Positions 1-8,771 of a stretch of 64,000 bases of DNA are shown in pieces. Source of the stretch: Microbulbifer sp. YPW1 (lineage in GTDB: Bacteria; Pseudomonadota; Gammaproteobacteria; Pseudomonadales; Cellvibrionaceae); NCBI RefSeq assembly GCF_013367775.1, contig NZ_CP055157.1, positions 1,839,001 through 1,903,000 on the forward strand. The letters are read 5' to 3'. The notes below the pieces were generated by a model that saw nothing but the letters and a program-made list of their open reading frames with translations, ran no database searches and had not been told where the DNA came from. The translations under genes were made by a program, and so were the position numbers. How positions within the stretch are numbered: the first letter of the stretch is position 1; each line of letters starts with the position of its first letter.

Positions 1-626
1 GCGCGGTACTCGGTATAGCGGTCGGTTCCACCGAGTTTTTCTTCTACTTGCCAATCGCGATATACCTGTGCAGCACTTTTCGGTTTCGCGTTGCCAGTAA
101 TCGCTTTTGCGATTTGAGGATGGAATCGAGAAATGGATTCCAGACGGCTGTTCGGGATTCGACTGGCATCGCGAAAGTACTTCAGGCAGCGTTTGAAGTC
201 GGTGACGTCTGGGCTGTCGATACCAGCTTGATCGAACACCGTCGCATTATCTGCCGTAAGTAGTACGGCGGCGTGTACATGCGCCTTACGTAGTTCCGTA
301 AGGCCTTTATTACTCTCGCTAATAATGCTTGCCAATACCTTGGCATGGTGGCGTAGTTTTGCGAGGGGGGAATGGAAGGACAGTCGTCCTTCCGGATACC
401 ATTTTGAGCCATACACATCGATATTGCCCCGCGTGCCTTTAACGTCCACCAGATAGACTGCGTGAGGCGTGAGGATAGCGATGTCGATTTCGAACACCTC
501 TAGCCCCTGCCGCATCTCAAAGTTGTGGAATATCAGCCAGCTCTCCGGGAGATGATCCCGGAGAAAGCCTATGGCTTGGCGTTCAGATTCGTTCGCGGGT
601 TGGCCGATGGGTATGACTTTCGCCAC
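1..626 (-). CDS. NERD-domain protein, N-terminal part (probable NERD-protein kinase), runs off left edge
   Basis: Translation from a GTG at 626 gives about 208 residues that stay open to the window edge. The GTG overlaps the TAG stop of the upstream S-like gene (TAGTG), so translational coupling decides the start. Residues 1-150 fit a NERD domain (nuclease-related fold): an EIDIAI segment near residue 46 and a VDVKG segment near residue 61 supply the acid and D-x-K motif expected of the family. The visible C-terminal part (WQVEEKLGGTDRYTEYR) resembles the linker that precedes the Ser/Thr kinase domain in PglW/MAD6-type NERD-kinases. The kinase itself is outside the window and is inferred. It is the fourth gene of a methyltransferase-specificity operon, so a defence role as nuclease or signalling effector is likely. 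NERD is well supported; the kinase is not directly seen. Confidence 0.8.
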   Translation of the reverse strand, partial: MAKVIPIGQPANESERQAIGFLRDHLPESWLIFHNFEMRQGLEVFEIDIAILTPHAVYLVDVKGTRGNIDVYGSKWYPEGRLSFHSPLAKLRHHAKVLASIISESNKGLTELRKAHVHAAVLLTADNATVFDQAGIDSPDVTDFKRCLKYFRDASRIPNSRLESISRFHPQIAKAITGNAKPKSAAQVYRDWQVEEKLGGTDRYTEYR

Positions 627-2041
627 TAGCTGGCTCCTTCCTCGATTGTACGCTCCACAAGAGCTCGAGCCTCATCTTCTAGCTCGATTGCTTTTTCTCG
701 CGCCCTGTATGCTTCTATAACTAACTCATTGCAGCGCCGACGAACATCCTCAGGAGGGTAGGGAATAGGCAGTGCTGGCAGCATCGTATAATGATGATCC
801 TGAAGCTTACTGCCTACTGAAATAGAGCGAAGCATTCTGAAGGCTGTTTCTGATCGCATGAAGGCAAATAATGCACCTCTTTCTATTAATTCTTCATTTG
901 CCAAGACTCGTAGTATGTGTTCGGAATAAGCATTTTCTAAGGCCTTTCCGGTTGCAAACTCGGATCGGCAATAGAGCTCAGATTCACCAAGAGTTCCCTG
1001 TGCTGCGACCAGAACGCAGCCATCTTCAACAAGCACCCCGTCAGGGACAAAATTTTTCCCGATCCAGCGGCCTTGGGGTCGCAACCAAAATAATTCCTTC
1101 TGCCCTATCAGTCGATAAGCATATTCCGGATCAGCATCAACTCGACTAAAACGAACACCGCGCTTAAGTGTCCCTGGAACACAAAGCTCCCCCAATAGTT
1201 TCCAAGAGCCCTGTTTTATCCGATCGCAAAGTCGATTAAATCGAGGGTTGAAATTTAATGCTCGTAGAGATTTGGACCCCGCCAGTGAGCTAAAACCAAG
1301 GTCGGAGCCCCAGGAATGCCATTCACCTGGAGTGATATCTTCAAGGCCTACAGATTCTAAATAGAGTTGTGTTGCGTCATTTAAATATTTTTGATATTGG
1401 TCCAGTAGTGAGGCAGATCGCTCAATTAATTCATGCGCTTTATCCTCTATGAGATCTCCAAGGCGTGGAACAAGTAAATCACTAAAATGTTCGGGCTCTA
1501 GGTGCGTAATTACTGACCCATATTTGCCAGATAATACAAAGGGCACCCCAAAACGAGTGCACAGATATGCATAGAGATAACCTGACTTGACCTTAACTGG
1601 ATCCGCGACAACCTTTATGATGTCTTCGTTCGACCAGATGCCCGCCATGCTAGAGCGCGCATAGATAGTTCGACCTACACTCCCTGAGCGGGTGATTAAC
1701 GTCATTCCTTCACTAACTTTTTGGTTGATTAGCTTTCTTGATTCAGCTTCCTTTCTACTAATTAAGGGAAGTCGCGTTAAGTCGGCCTGCATCATGAAAG
1801 TTGTCGTCAAAAAAGGCACGCCGTAATTTGCATCTCTTACATAGGTGCGTGTGCTTCTCGGCCCATAGAAAATCCCACCTTCATGCCCTGTCGTTATATC
1901 TGGCAATCTTTCAGTGTCGTGCTTTTTTAGAAGTTCGCGAATTTCAGCTGCACCGGACATGTAGGGAGTACAGTCGAGCCGTCGACCATTCTGCTCTAGC
2001 CAGCTACTTGGAATCGCTTTTACCTGAAACTTTCTACTCAT
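626..2041 (-). CDS. HsdS-like specificity subunit
   Basis: The 471-residue protein has the two-half layout of type I specificity subunits, which bind DNA and direct M subunits to a target site. Each half has an S-type signature. The first half has GSVGRTIYA near residue 120 and an HLEPEHFSDLLVPRL segment near 185. The second has AQGTLGESELY near 345 and a DHHYTMLPALPIP segment near 420. Helical spacers follow each half, around residues 205-225 and at the C-terminus. Its ATG overlaps the stop of the second methyltransferase gene by 4 bp (ATGA), and its stop overlaps the NERD gene start. The length is somewhat above the usual 400 or so residues. It probably specifies a bipartite methylation site for the two upstream M proteins. 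Confidence 0.85.
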   Translation of the reverse strand: MSRKFQVKAIPSSWLEQNGRRLDCTPYMSGAAEIRELLKKHDTERLPDITTGHEGGIFYGPRSTRTYVRDANYGVPFLTTTFMMQADLTRLPLISRKEAESRKLINQKVSEGMTLITRSGSVGRTIYARSSMAGIWSNEDIIKVVADPVKVKSGYLYAYLCTRFGVPFVLSGKYGSVITHLEPEHFSDLLVPRLGDLIEDKAHELIERSASLLDQYQKYLNDATQLYLESVGLEDITPGEWHSWGSDLGFSSLAGSKSLRALNFNPRFNRLCDRIKQGSWKLLGELCVPGTLKRGVRFSRVDADPEYAYRLIGQKELFWLRPQGRWIGKNFVPDGVLVEDGCVLVAAQGTLGESELYCRSEFATGKALENAYSEHILRVLANEELIERGALFAFMRSETAFRMLRSISVGSKLQDHHYTMLPALPIPYPPEDVRRRCNELVIEAYRAREKAIELEDEARALVERTIEEGAS

Positions 2042-4059
2042 GACGAAACCTCGCCGCTTTCACAAAATTGCTTATATTTTTCGGCCACTACGGGCAGTTC
2101 ATCGTGAATACGGCGATTTCGCCTCGTCATCCGGCGAATTCTAACTTCTCCGCCTTCTCGTATTCGCTCGACCACATCCTCATCGAAAACCATCTCTTCG
2201 CCGTCGGGAGCCCGTTGGAATAGTTGGTTTCCGCGAGCATCGAGACCGGCTCGGTCCACTACAGCCATAAAGACCTTGTATTCTGGGTGCTCTGTTTTTA
2301 GTAATTCCTCTGGACTACGACGGCGTAGCAGCAAAAGACTAGGCAATGCAGGCGCCAGGCCATACTCCTTTACGGTCACCTTAAAGGGCTCTAAGGGCAG
2401 ATCAACCGAGGCCAGAACTTCACAATGTCGAAGAATCCACCAGCGGATGTATTCGTCACTGGGGTTGCCTAGAACACCATCAGGCAGAAGAATGCCAACA
2501 CGTCCAGTTCCCGGCTTGACCCAATCGAGCGCGCGCTCGATAAATAAAACTTCTGGGGGCACGCCTGCTGTATTGATCGCCCCGGAGTTAATGTAACCAA
2601 GACCTACTTCCTCTTCTTCCCAAACCTTGCCAAGGTCATACTGGGAAAGAATTGATTCATCAGTAATTACATCCCTTGTTGTAAACCATGGGTTAAGCAT
2701 TACGATATCCATGCTACCCAGGGGGATGGCCGGGCGGGCAGCTTCGATACCATCTAAGTCACCATCGGGAAACGTGCGTGCATCAATGCGGAAAACGCGG
2801 CCTGGGTTGCCCGTGGTGAATAGGAGGTTCATCCGGCTGGTCACGGCCAGAAAAGGGTCTATGTCACACCCCAGGGCATTGCTTGCTGCCCATTCAGCGG
2901 CTTCATTTTGAGCCTGGCGAATCTGTTCGTTGGTGGCCTCTTCAGGTGTTGTACCTATGGCCGCTAGCTTCTTTTTAAAGATGTGTGCGGCGGTAGTGGC
3001 GAGGAAGGTACCTGTACCGCTAGAGCAGTCCATAATGCGATCGCCAGCTTGCGGATCAAGCATTTCCACCGCCATTTCGGCAACGTTCAGCGGTGTAGGG
3101 TAGCGCCCCTCTCGGCCATCCATCACACTGCGGGCGACTGCCCGGAAAGCCTCGGTGCGGAAGCGGGGTTGAGTTTCGCTCAGCGAGTAACGAGCCAGCT
3201 CCATGACGACACGGGCTGTCTCGTGGGGTTCAAGATTTAGGTCCCAGCCACGGGTTAGTAGATTCGGTTGCCAGGACTTAGCTGCGCTAATGGACTCGTC
3301 GATGCGCCGTGCAATGGCCTGTTGGCCTTCTCCAGTAAAAGGTTCATCGCCCTTGGTCCAGAACTTATGCTCTCCGGTCGGGAGTGTCTCATCAAAGATC
3401 TTGGCTAGCATCAGAACTGCTAATTGCTTGAAGGAATCTTTGTGGTCGAGGCCCAAGTTCCGGTTTAGATACTGGTGGCAGCGTTTCAGTGCATCTCCTA
3501 GGTCTTCAGCATCCGCACTAATCTGGATAACACCTCCTGTACGGTCGAGGTCAGCGGTGTCTTCACCAGGAGCCGGCCATACACCTAGAGGCTTGGTGAG
3601 TGTTTCAAACCGCGCGTGCTCAACCTGAATAAGAAACTCTTCTTGGCCGTTAGTCCACATCCCGAGAGTAGCCGCAGGAATATGCTCGAGTAACTCCTTC
3701 AGTGGCTGGAGATCTGTATCCGCCTCGTCAAATGAGCGCAGCTTGTTACGGCTACTTTGGGCTTTACATACAATGACTCGCTGAAGGTTATCATTAGTAT
3801 GTTCTGTGCCGGGACGAAAAATCGCAATATCGACGCGCTTACGCATATGCCCCGGAATACGCGGGTGATAATTGACTTCTATATCACCGCGGTCAAATCC
3901 ATAGCTTTCGATTAGCATTCGCAAAATTTTCTGCGTAAGTCGATTTTTTGGTGAGGCGCTCTCCTTATTCCCAGTCAGAATGTCGACTAGAAAATTATCT
4001 GGGCCGCTCTCTTCGGTGGTTTCCTGTTGCGCCTCGATGGCATCGTTTTGATCGCTCAC
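2038..4059 (-). CDS. Second N6-adenine methyltransferase-like subunit, probably catalytically impaired
   Basis: The 673-residue protein is a paralogue of the gene immediately upstream, with the same architecture: an N-terminal type I R-subunit-like domain (about residues 35-130), a helical region, then a type I M-type methyltransferase domain. Key motifs are altered. The SAM-binding motif near residue 341 reads DCSSGTGTF where the neighbour has DPSCGTGGF, and the catalytic motif IV near residue 456 reads NPWF instead of NPPF. In N6-adenine methyltransferases the second proline position of (N/D)PP(F/Y) is highly conserved, so activity is doubtful and a structural or DNA-binding role in an M-M' heterodimer is plausible. 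The ATG overlaps the upstream stop by 4 bp. The methyltransferase fold is certain; inactivity is inference. Confidence 0.85.
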   Translation of the reverse strand: MSDQNDAIEAQQETTEESGPDNFLVDILTGNKESASPKNRLTQKILRMLIESYGFDRGDIEVNYHPRIPGHMRKRVDIAIFRPGTEHTNDNLQRVIVCKAQSSRNKLRSFDEADTDLQPLKELLEHIPAATLGMWTNGQEEFLIQVEHARFETLTKPLGVWPAPGEDTADLDRTGGVIQISADAEDLGDALKRCHQYLNRNLGLDHKDSFKQLAVLMLAKIFDETLPTGEHKFWTKGDEPFTGEGQQAIARRIDESISAAKSWQPNLLTRGWDLNLEPHETARVVMELARYSLSETQPRFRTEAFRAVARSVMDGREGRYPTPLNVAEMAVEMLDPQAGDRIMDCSSGTGTFLATTAAHIFKKKLAAIGTTPEEATNEQIRQAQNEAAEWAASNALGCDIDPFLAVTSRMNLLFTTGNPGRVFRIDARTFPDGDLDGIEAARPAIPLGSMDIVMLNPWFTTRDVITDESILSQYDLGKVWEEEEVGLGYINSGAINTAGVPPEVLFIERALDWVKPGTGRVGILLPDGVLGNPSDEYIRWWILRHCEVLASVDLPLEPFKVTVKEYGLAPALPSLLLLRRRSPEELLKTEHPEYKVFMAVVDRAGLDARGNQLFQRAPDGEEMVFDEDVVERIREGGEVRIRRMTRRNRRIHDELPVVAEKYKQFCESGEVSS

Positions 4060-6053
4060 CCGTTCTGCTCCTTCAGAAATTCACGGTACTTCCCTGCGAT
4101 AACCGGAAGATCATTGTCTTCAATCTTTTCACTGCGCGTCAGCGTACGTTCCACAAAGCGCCCCCCAATGCGGATACGCTCAATATGCTGCTTTGGCTCA
4201 ACGATTTCCTCGCCGTCGGGTGTACGCTTGTATAGCTTGTTGCCACGGCGGTCGAAGCCAACCTTGTCTGCCACGGCCATAAAGACTGGGTATTCCTCAA
4301 TACCGCCAAGCGCTTCCCGATGCTTTTCTTGCTCATCTTTTCTACGAAGGAACAGCAAGCTGGTCAGGATGTTGACATTGGCCTCGGCAATAAATGACTC
4401 AACTGGCAGATCGACGGATGCCAAGACCTGAGTTTCACGCATTATCCACCAGCGAATGTACTCTGCCGCCGGATTGCCGAGAACACCGTCGGGCAGCACG
4501 ATCCCCAGGCGCCCGGAGCCTGGCTTAAGCCACTTGATACAGCGTTCAATAAAGAGAATCTCTGGAGAAACACTGCTTTTGAGAACACCTGTATTGCGGA
4601 ATCCCCCCTCGCCATCGGACTCCCAGCTATGAGCAAGTTCATATTGCTCCAGGATATGCTTGTCTGTGATCGGGATGTCAGCACCAAATGGGGGGTTGGT
4701 CGCTATGATATCGATGGAGCCAAGCGGTATTTCCTTTTTTGCGGATTCCAGGTCCGCTAGGTGACCCAGCGGGAACTCCAGTGAATTGATGTTGTAAATA
4801 TGACCTCGACCATCGCCCGCCAGCACCATGTTCATTTGCGCAGCACGGATTAAGAAAGGGTCAAAATCCGCGCCGTAAACGTTTGCGCCGGCATACTCTT
4901 TCAAGCGCTCAATATCGTTTAGAAAGCCCGTAGAGCTGTCATCACTTGATTTGGCCTCGTCGCGGAATTTATTGAGCATATGACCGAGCGTGGCAACTAG
5001 AAACCCGCCGGTTCCACAGGAAGGGTCAAGAATCGTCTCTGATTCCTTAGGATCAAGCATTTCAATAACGAGTTTGACAACCCCCCGAGGAGTGAAATAT
5101 TGCCCGCGGTCACCACGTAGATTTACGCCCACCAATTCCTGATAGGCTACGCCTTTAGCATCGACGTCGGTACGAGTGAAGTCATACTTGGCGAGTTCTG
5201 AAACAATAAACGCCAGAGCTCGATCCGAGAGTGTGATTTCTTCATTACCTCGGAATATATTGCTGTACTGCTTTTTTACTTCCGCAAAAAGCTCTTCGAT
5301 ACGCTTGCGAATGGCTTTTCGGCCCTCTGCTTCGAACTGCTCTTTTGGAGCTGCCCAAAAACGGCGTACCCAAGCCTGGCGAAGCTTTCCGCGAAGGTTT
5401 TCGTCATGCATTTTGCAGAATATAAGGTATAAAAACTGCCAAAAAGCAGCATCTTTTGGCATGCCTTCGTTGCCGTGAATAAAATTATGGCAGCGACGGA
5501 ATGTAATTTTGAGCATCTCATTATCGGCAACCCGCGTATAAGCATCCGATATGACTTCCTTGGTGCCGATCGATTCATCCGCTATTGGCCAGTCGCCGAT
5601 TGGGCTGCATTTCGTTTCGAAGCGCTTTTGCTCCTTTTCTAAGAAGAAAAATTCGAGGCCGTTGGTCCAAAGGCCGTATTGAACTGCCTCCACTTCACGC
5701 ATGATGCTCTCGATCTCGTCAAGATCTTTCGCGGCTTGCTCGAAGTCCCGAATGCGAACGGCACTTTTTCCGGCCTTGGGCTCCTGACGGCAGACCACTG
5801 CACGACCTAAATTTTCGATCGTATGCTCTTTGCCATGGTGGAATATGGCTACATCGACCTTCTTTCGGCCGCCGAGCTTATAGTCGAGCGCCATATCCTC
5901 AGGTGAGAACCCATATTCGTGAATGAGCGCTCGGACTATTCGCTGGCGTACCTGCTCTTTCTTCGATTCTTTGATTGGCTTGCCCGATATATAGTCAAGC
6001 GTATAGCCCGCCTGAATTGCATGTTCAACGGGCTTGTTTGGTGTGTTACTCAT
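4056..6053 (-). CDS. N6-adenine DNA methyltransferase (type I M-like, MAD2-like)
   Basis: This 665-residue protein is the first gene of the operon. The N-terminus (about residues 15-120) matches the type I restriction R-protein N-terminal fold, with KKVDVAIFHHG near residue 66. The usual E-x-K of an active nuclease reads VCR instead, so that fold is probably not a nuclease. The methyltransferase domain has an intact motif I (DPSCGTGGF, near residue 341) and motif IV (NPPFGADI, near residue 453). Family knowledge says such enzymes transfer methyl from SAM to adenine N6, guided by an S subunit. Most of the protein aligns by eye with the next gene, so the pair arose by duplication. In context it supplies self-marking methylation for a defence system. 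Confidence 0.88.
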   Translation of the reverse strand: MSNTPNKPVEHAIQAGYTLDYISGKPIKESKKEQVRQRIVRALIHEYGFSPEDMALDYKLGGRKKVDVAIFHHGKEHTIENLGRAVVCRQEPKAGKSAVRIRDFEQAAKDLDEIESIMREVEAVQYGLWTNGLEFFFLEKEQKRFETKCSPIGDWPIADESIGTKEVISDAYTRVADNEMLKITFRRCHNFIHGNEGMPKDAAFWQFLYLIFCKMHDENLRGKLRQAWVRRFWAAPKEQFEAEGRKAIRKRIEELFAEVKKQYSNIFRGNEEITLSDRALAFIVSELAKYDFTRTDVDAKGVAYQELVGVNLRGDRGQYFTPRGVVKLVIEMLDPKESETILDPSCGTGGFLVATLGHMLNKFRDEAKSSDDSSTGFLNDIERLKEYAGANVYGADFDPFLIRAAQMNMVLAGDGRGHIYNINSLEFPLGHLADLESAKKEIPLGSIDIIATNPPFGADIPITDKHILEQYELAHSWESDGEGGFRNTGVLKSSVSPEILFIERCIKWLKPGSGRLGIVLPDGVLGNPAAEYIRWWIMRETQVLASVDLPVESFIAEANVNILTSLLFLRRKDEQEKHREALGGIEEYPVFMAVADKVGFDRRGNKLYKRTPDGEEIVEPKQHIERIRIGGRFVERTLTRSEKIEDNDLPVIAGKYREFLKEQNG

Positions 6054-6405
6054 TAATTATCTCCACGCACCTTGCGGGGCGATTTCATATCTATTTGTTC
6101 TTCAATCTTTTGGGCCGTGAGTATTTACTCCTCGGCTCATCATTCATCAGTCGCGCACTCGGGCTGCAACCTGTAAGAACACGGCTCTTACAGTTGCTCA
6201 ATAGGCGAGTCATCTTGTCGCCATTAATGCTGTCTGAAGTCGCCACACTGTCGGTCAAGAAGTAACCCGTTCGTGTGATATCTGTTCGGCTGGATCGTTC
6301 TCGCGTCACGTTAGCTCAGGATGCCATTGGATACTGTTAGGTACCAGACGATAGCAGAATATTTATGTGTTGCATAACACTAAACACTGAGCTATTGTAA
6401 CTCCT
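6054..6405. promoter_or_regulatory. Divergent control region between methyltransferase operon and XRE regulator
   Basis: The 352 bp contain no convincing gene and must hold the promoters for both directions. Two symmetrical elements stand out. At 6171-6193 a perfect 8-bp inverted repeat (CTGTAAGA / TCTTACAG) is separated by 7 bp. At 6367-6380, 26 bp before the regulator ATG, the near-palindrome GTGTTGCATAACAC has 5-bp arms. The second is placed where a repressor acting on its own gene would bind. Binding by the adjacent XRE protein is inference. Confidence 0.5.
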
Positions 6406-6756
6406 ATGAGTAAATTTGGTGAAACTTTGCGCAGCTTGAGGGTGGCGCAAGACTTGGGATTAAGAGAGGCTGCTGTTAAAGCAGGGATCTCGCCTGCCTA
6501 TTTGAGCAGGATTGAGCGAGGTAAGGAGGGGCCGCCAAGCCCAGAAGTTATCAAGCATTTGGCTCGGGTAATGGCTGCAGACCCCGATGTCCTGTTCCGC
6601 TTGTCCTCTTCAACCGATCCTGAAGTGGTTAGCTACATCAATGAGCAGCCCATATTGATGTCTCTCTTACGCTATATCCAGGACTCCGGGTTCAGCGAGG
6701 CTGAAATTAAAAAATTGCTTAAGTCGGCAGAAAAAATAAAGAAAACTAGTGAGTAG
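6406..6756 (+). CDS. XRE-family helix-turn-helix regulator (MAD1-like)
   Basis: The 116-residue protein has a Cro/CI-type helix-turn-helix at residues 4-60: LRSLRVAQDLGLREAAVKAG, then an ISPAYLSRIERG recognition helix. The typical glycine- and proline-rich turn (KEGPPSPEVIKHLARVM) follows. The last 50 residues are charged and helical (SEAEIKKLLKSAEK) and may dimerise. It is transcribed away from the methyltransferase operon. MADS loci are described with a small HTH protein, so it could be the controller that delays effector expression until the host is methylated. Palindromes in its upstream region are candidate operators. Regulation is inferred from position. Confidence 0.85.
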   Translation: MSKFGETLRSLRVAQDLGLREAAVKAGISPAYLSRIERGKEGPPSPEVIKHLARVMAADPDVLFRLSSSTDPEVVSYINEQPILMSLLRYIQDSGFSEAEIKKLLKSAEKIKKTSE

Positions 6757-6876
6757 GTTGAGGTCGAAGTAAGCCAGTTCATCTGCGGCCATGCTTCAAA
6801 ATTTAATGAGTTCAAACCAATAGCTAAAGGTTGCTGTCGTTTGAGCATGAAGAAATAAAATAAAAGGGGAATCTTA

Positions 6877-8766
6877 GTGAGTAATAGTCAGGTCGCCAGG
6901 CACAGAGATTATGTTGAAAAGCTTCTGAAAGAAAATGTATTCGGGCACCAGCGAAGAGCAGCGAAAAATACATTTAGTGCACTGGGTCCTGGCTGTCGAT
7001 CAGTAATTATGGCTGCGGAGATGCAGTCTGGTAAGTCTGGCGTTGCGCTTGCTCTCGCGTGTCTTCAAAGAAATAGTTTGTCTGATAGCGATATCGTTGA
7101 CCAGTCTAAGTTGAGGGACACAATGTATGTCCTGACCATGCCAAACACAGATCTACTGGCTCAGGCGAAAGAAGACCTAAAGCCTTGCATGAATGCTGTA
7201 GTGACCAATTTGGTGCATTTTGAAAATGACCTGGAAAAATATTTCATCCGCCACGATCCGAAGCTGATCATTATTGATGAGTGCCATTATGGATCAGGTG
7301 AAAGCGCGGTACGCTATGAAAAGTTGTTTGAGTATGTGGAGAAGAAAAATAGGGAGTGTTCTATTGTTTTTATTTCCGCAACGCCGCTGAGTGCCCTTTT
7401 GGCCGCGGAAAATGAAGCGGTCCTCAGGAAGGATTTGAATACTAAACTAGTTTTTCATAAAGCAAGTGATGAATACCTTGGTATTACGAAAATGTTAAAC
7501 CAAGGGCAGGTTATTTCTCTAAATGGTAGAAACCGTAATCTCCTAAATAAGTCTCCCGCTAGAGATAAATTTTTATCCCATGTTCGAGACTCAAAAAGCG
7601 AAGGTTGGGCCCTGATTCGCGTGCCTTCAGGGGCTGCGATGGATGCAAAAAAAATGCTCATCAAGGAGGGCTTTGAGGAGGAGAATATTTTTATTCTTGG
7701 CTCTAGCCTTAGCGGCGTTCCTGCAAATGAGCTTATAGACATTGACCAGTTCAAAAATCATTGTCAGCAGGGAATGTTATTTGGAAAGAAGGTCATTGCT
7801 ATTACGGTAGCGGGTGTGCGAGCCGGAATAAATTTTGGCCAGGAAATGAAAGAGAATTTGCTTGCCTCATGGGATAGTACGGTTTCTAGTGTGGCGGCTA
7901 TTGTTCAGGCGAACATCGGGCGTGCATGCGGCTACCATGGAAATAGTAATGCGCTTCATTTTACTAATATGTCTGGGGTTAAGGCGTATGCAAGGATCGT
8001 TGCATTCTTAGAAGAAAATTGTACGACGCATGCTACTGATGACATGGAGGGTCTGAGGGATGAGTTTGAGCGAATTTGTGCAGATAACGATATCCGAGGG
8101 CTCGATGCCGGGGCGCGGATAAATAAAGGCAGGAGTCGGAAGGGCAATAAATCTCTGTCCGAATATAAGGCCTACCACACTGATAGTTACTTAGTGGTTC
8201 CAGCGCGGTTGACTGAAGATTTTGATTATTCGCAGTATACCGATGACCCAGAATACCTTGAGTCCATAAAGGTAGTACGAGATACCCTAATAAGTGGCGG
8301 GCTTATGGTCAAAGGCTCTAGGTCGTTGCCACCCGGAACAAACAGCGTAGCTAACTGGGTAAACGGAGACACTTTCTCGAACCCGGAAAAGGCTATTGCT
8401 GGAGGCCCAGTTTTCGAACGTGTTGGGCGATTTACGACGCAGTTAGATCTTGAACATGACGTTAAGTTTAACGATATCGTGCCCGCTGGTGGCGGCGTTG
8501 ATATTAATGAGCGGTCGATCGCGGTATTCGTGTTCAGTATTTACAATGAGTCGCGTCGGGATGTTGAGAAAAAGGTCATGACTCTTTCTGACGTTCATGA
8601 AGTCTCAGATGCCTACAATGTCGAAAGTGATGACACAGTTCTTGTTCTATTCAAAAAGGGTGAGTTCAGCCAGTCTCTAACTGATGAATTTATTGAAAGT
8701 AAGATCGAAGAAGAAAATAAGAGTAGAATTGTCGAAGAAAGTAAATTTCAGCGAGATTTTTCATAA
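6877..8766 (+). CDS. SF2-type DEAD-like helicase/ATPase of an uncharacterised cassette
   Basis: The 629-residue protein carries recognisable superfamily 2 helicase motifs. There is a Walker A variant (QSGKSG, residues 50-55), a DECH box near 135, an SAT motif (VFISATPL) near 167, and a motif VI-like segment QANIGRACGYHG near 350 that recalls the Z1-type ATPases of some defence genes. The C-terminal 200 residues match nothing I recognise. A GTG start at 6877 follows an AGGGGAAT-type ribosome site. The next gene starts 5 bp after the stop, so the two form one transcription unit. Base composition is visibly AT-richer than the chromosome to the right, consistent with transfer. I infer a nucleic-acid translocase working with the downstream HNH-like protein. 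Confidence 0.75.
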   Translation: MSNSQVARHRDYVEKLLKENVFGHQRRAAKNTFSALGPGCRSVIMAAEMQSGKSGVALALACLQRNSLSDSDIVDQSKLRDTMYVLTMPNTDLLAQAKEDLKPCMNAVVTNLVHFENDLEKYFIRHDPKLIIIDECHYGSGESAVRYEKLFEYVEKKNRECSIVFISATPLSALLAAENEAVLRKDLNTKLVFHKASDEYLGITKMLNQGQVISLNGRNRNLLNKSPARDKFLSHVRDSKSEGWALIRVPSGAAMDAKKMLIKEGFEEENIFILGSSLSGVPANELIDIDQFKNHCQQGMLFGKKVIAITVAGVRAGINFGQEMKENLLASWDSTVSSVAAIVQANIGRACGYHGNSNALHFTNMSGVKAYARIVAFLEENCTTHATDDMEGLRDEFERICADNDIRGLDAGARINKGRSRKGNKSLSEYKAYHTDSYLVVPARLTEDFDYSQYTDDPEYLESIKVVRDTLISGGLMVKGSRSLPPGTNSVANWVNGDTFSNPEKAIAGGPVFERVGRFTTQLDLEHDVKFNDIVPAGGGVDINERSIAVFVFSIYNESRRDVEKKVMTLSDVHEVSDAYNVESDDTVLVLFKKGEFSQSLTDEFIESKIEEENKSRIVEESKFQRDFS

Positions 8767-8771
8767 TATCC

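Noticed and set aside
1..6053. Classical type I restriction-modification system.
   Set aside because: Two different M genes and a NERD protein are present, no HsdR translocase is seen in the window, and the regulator is of the XRE type; the left side is needed to be certain.
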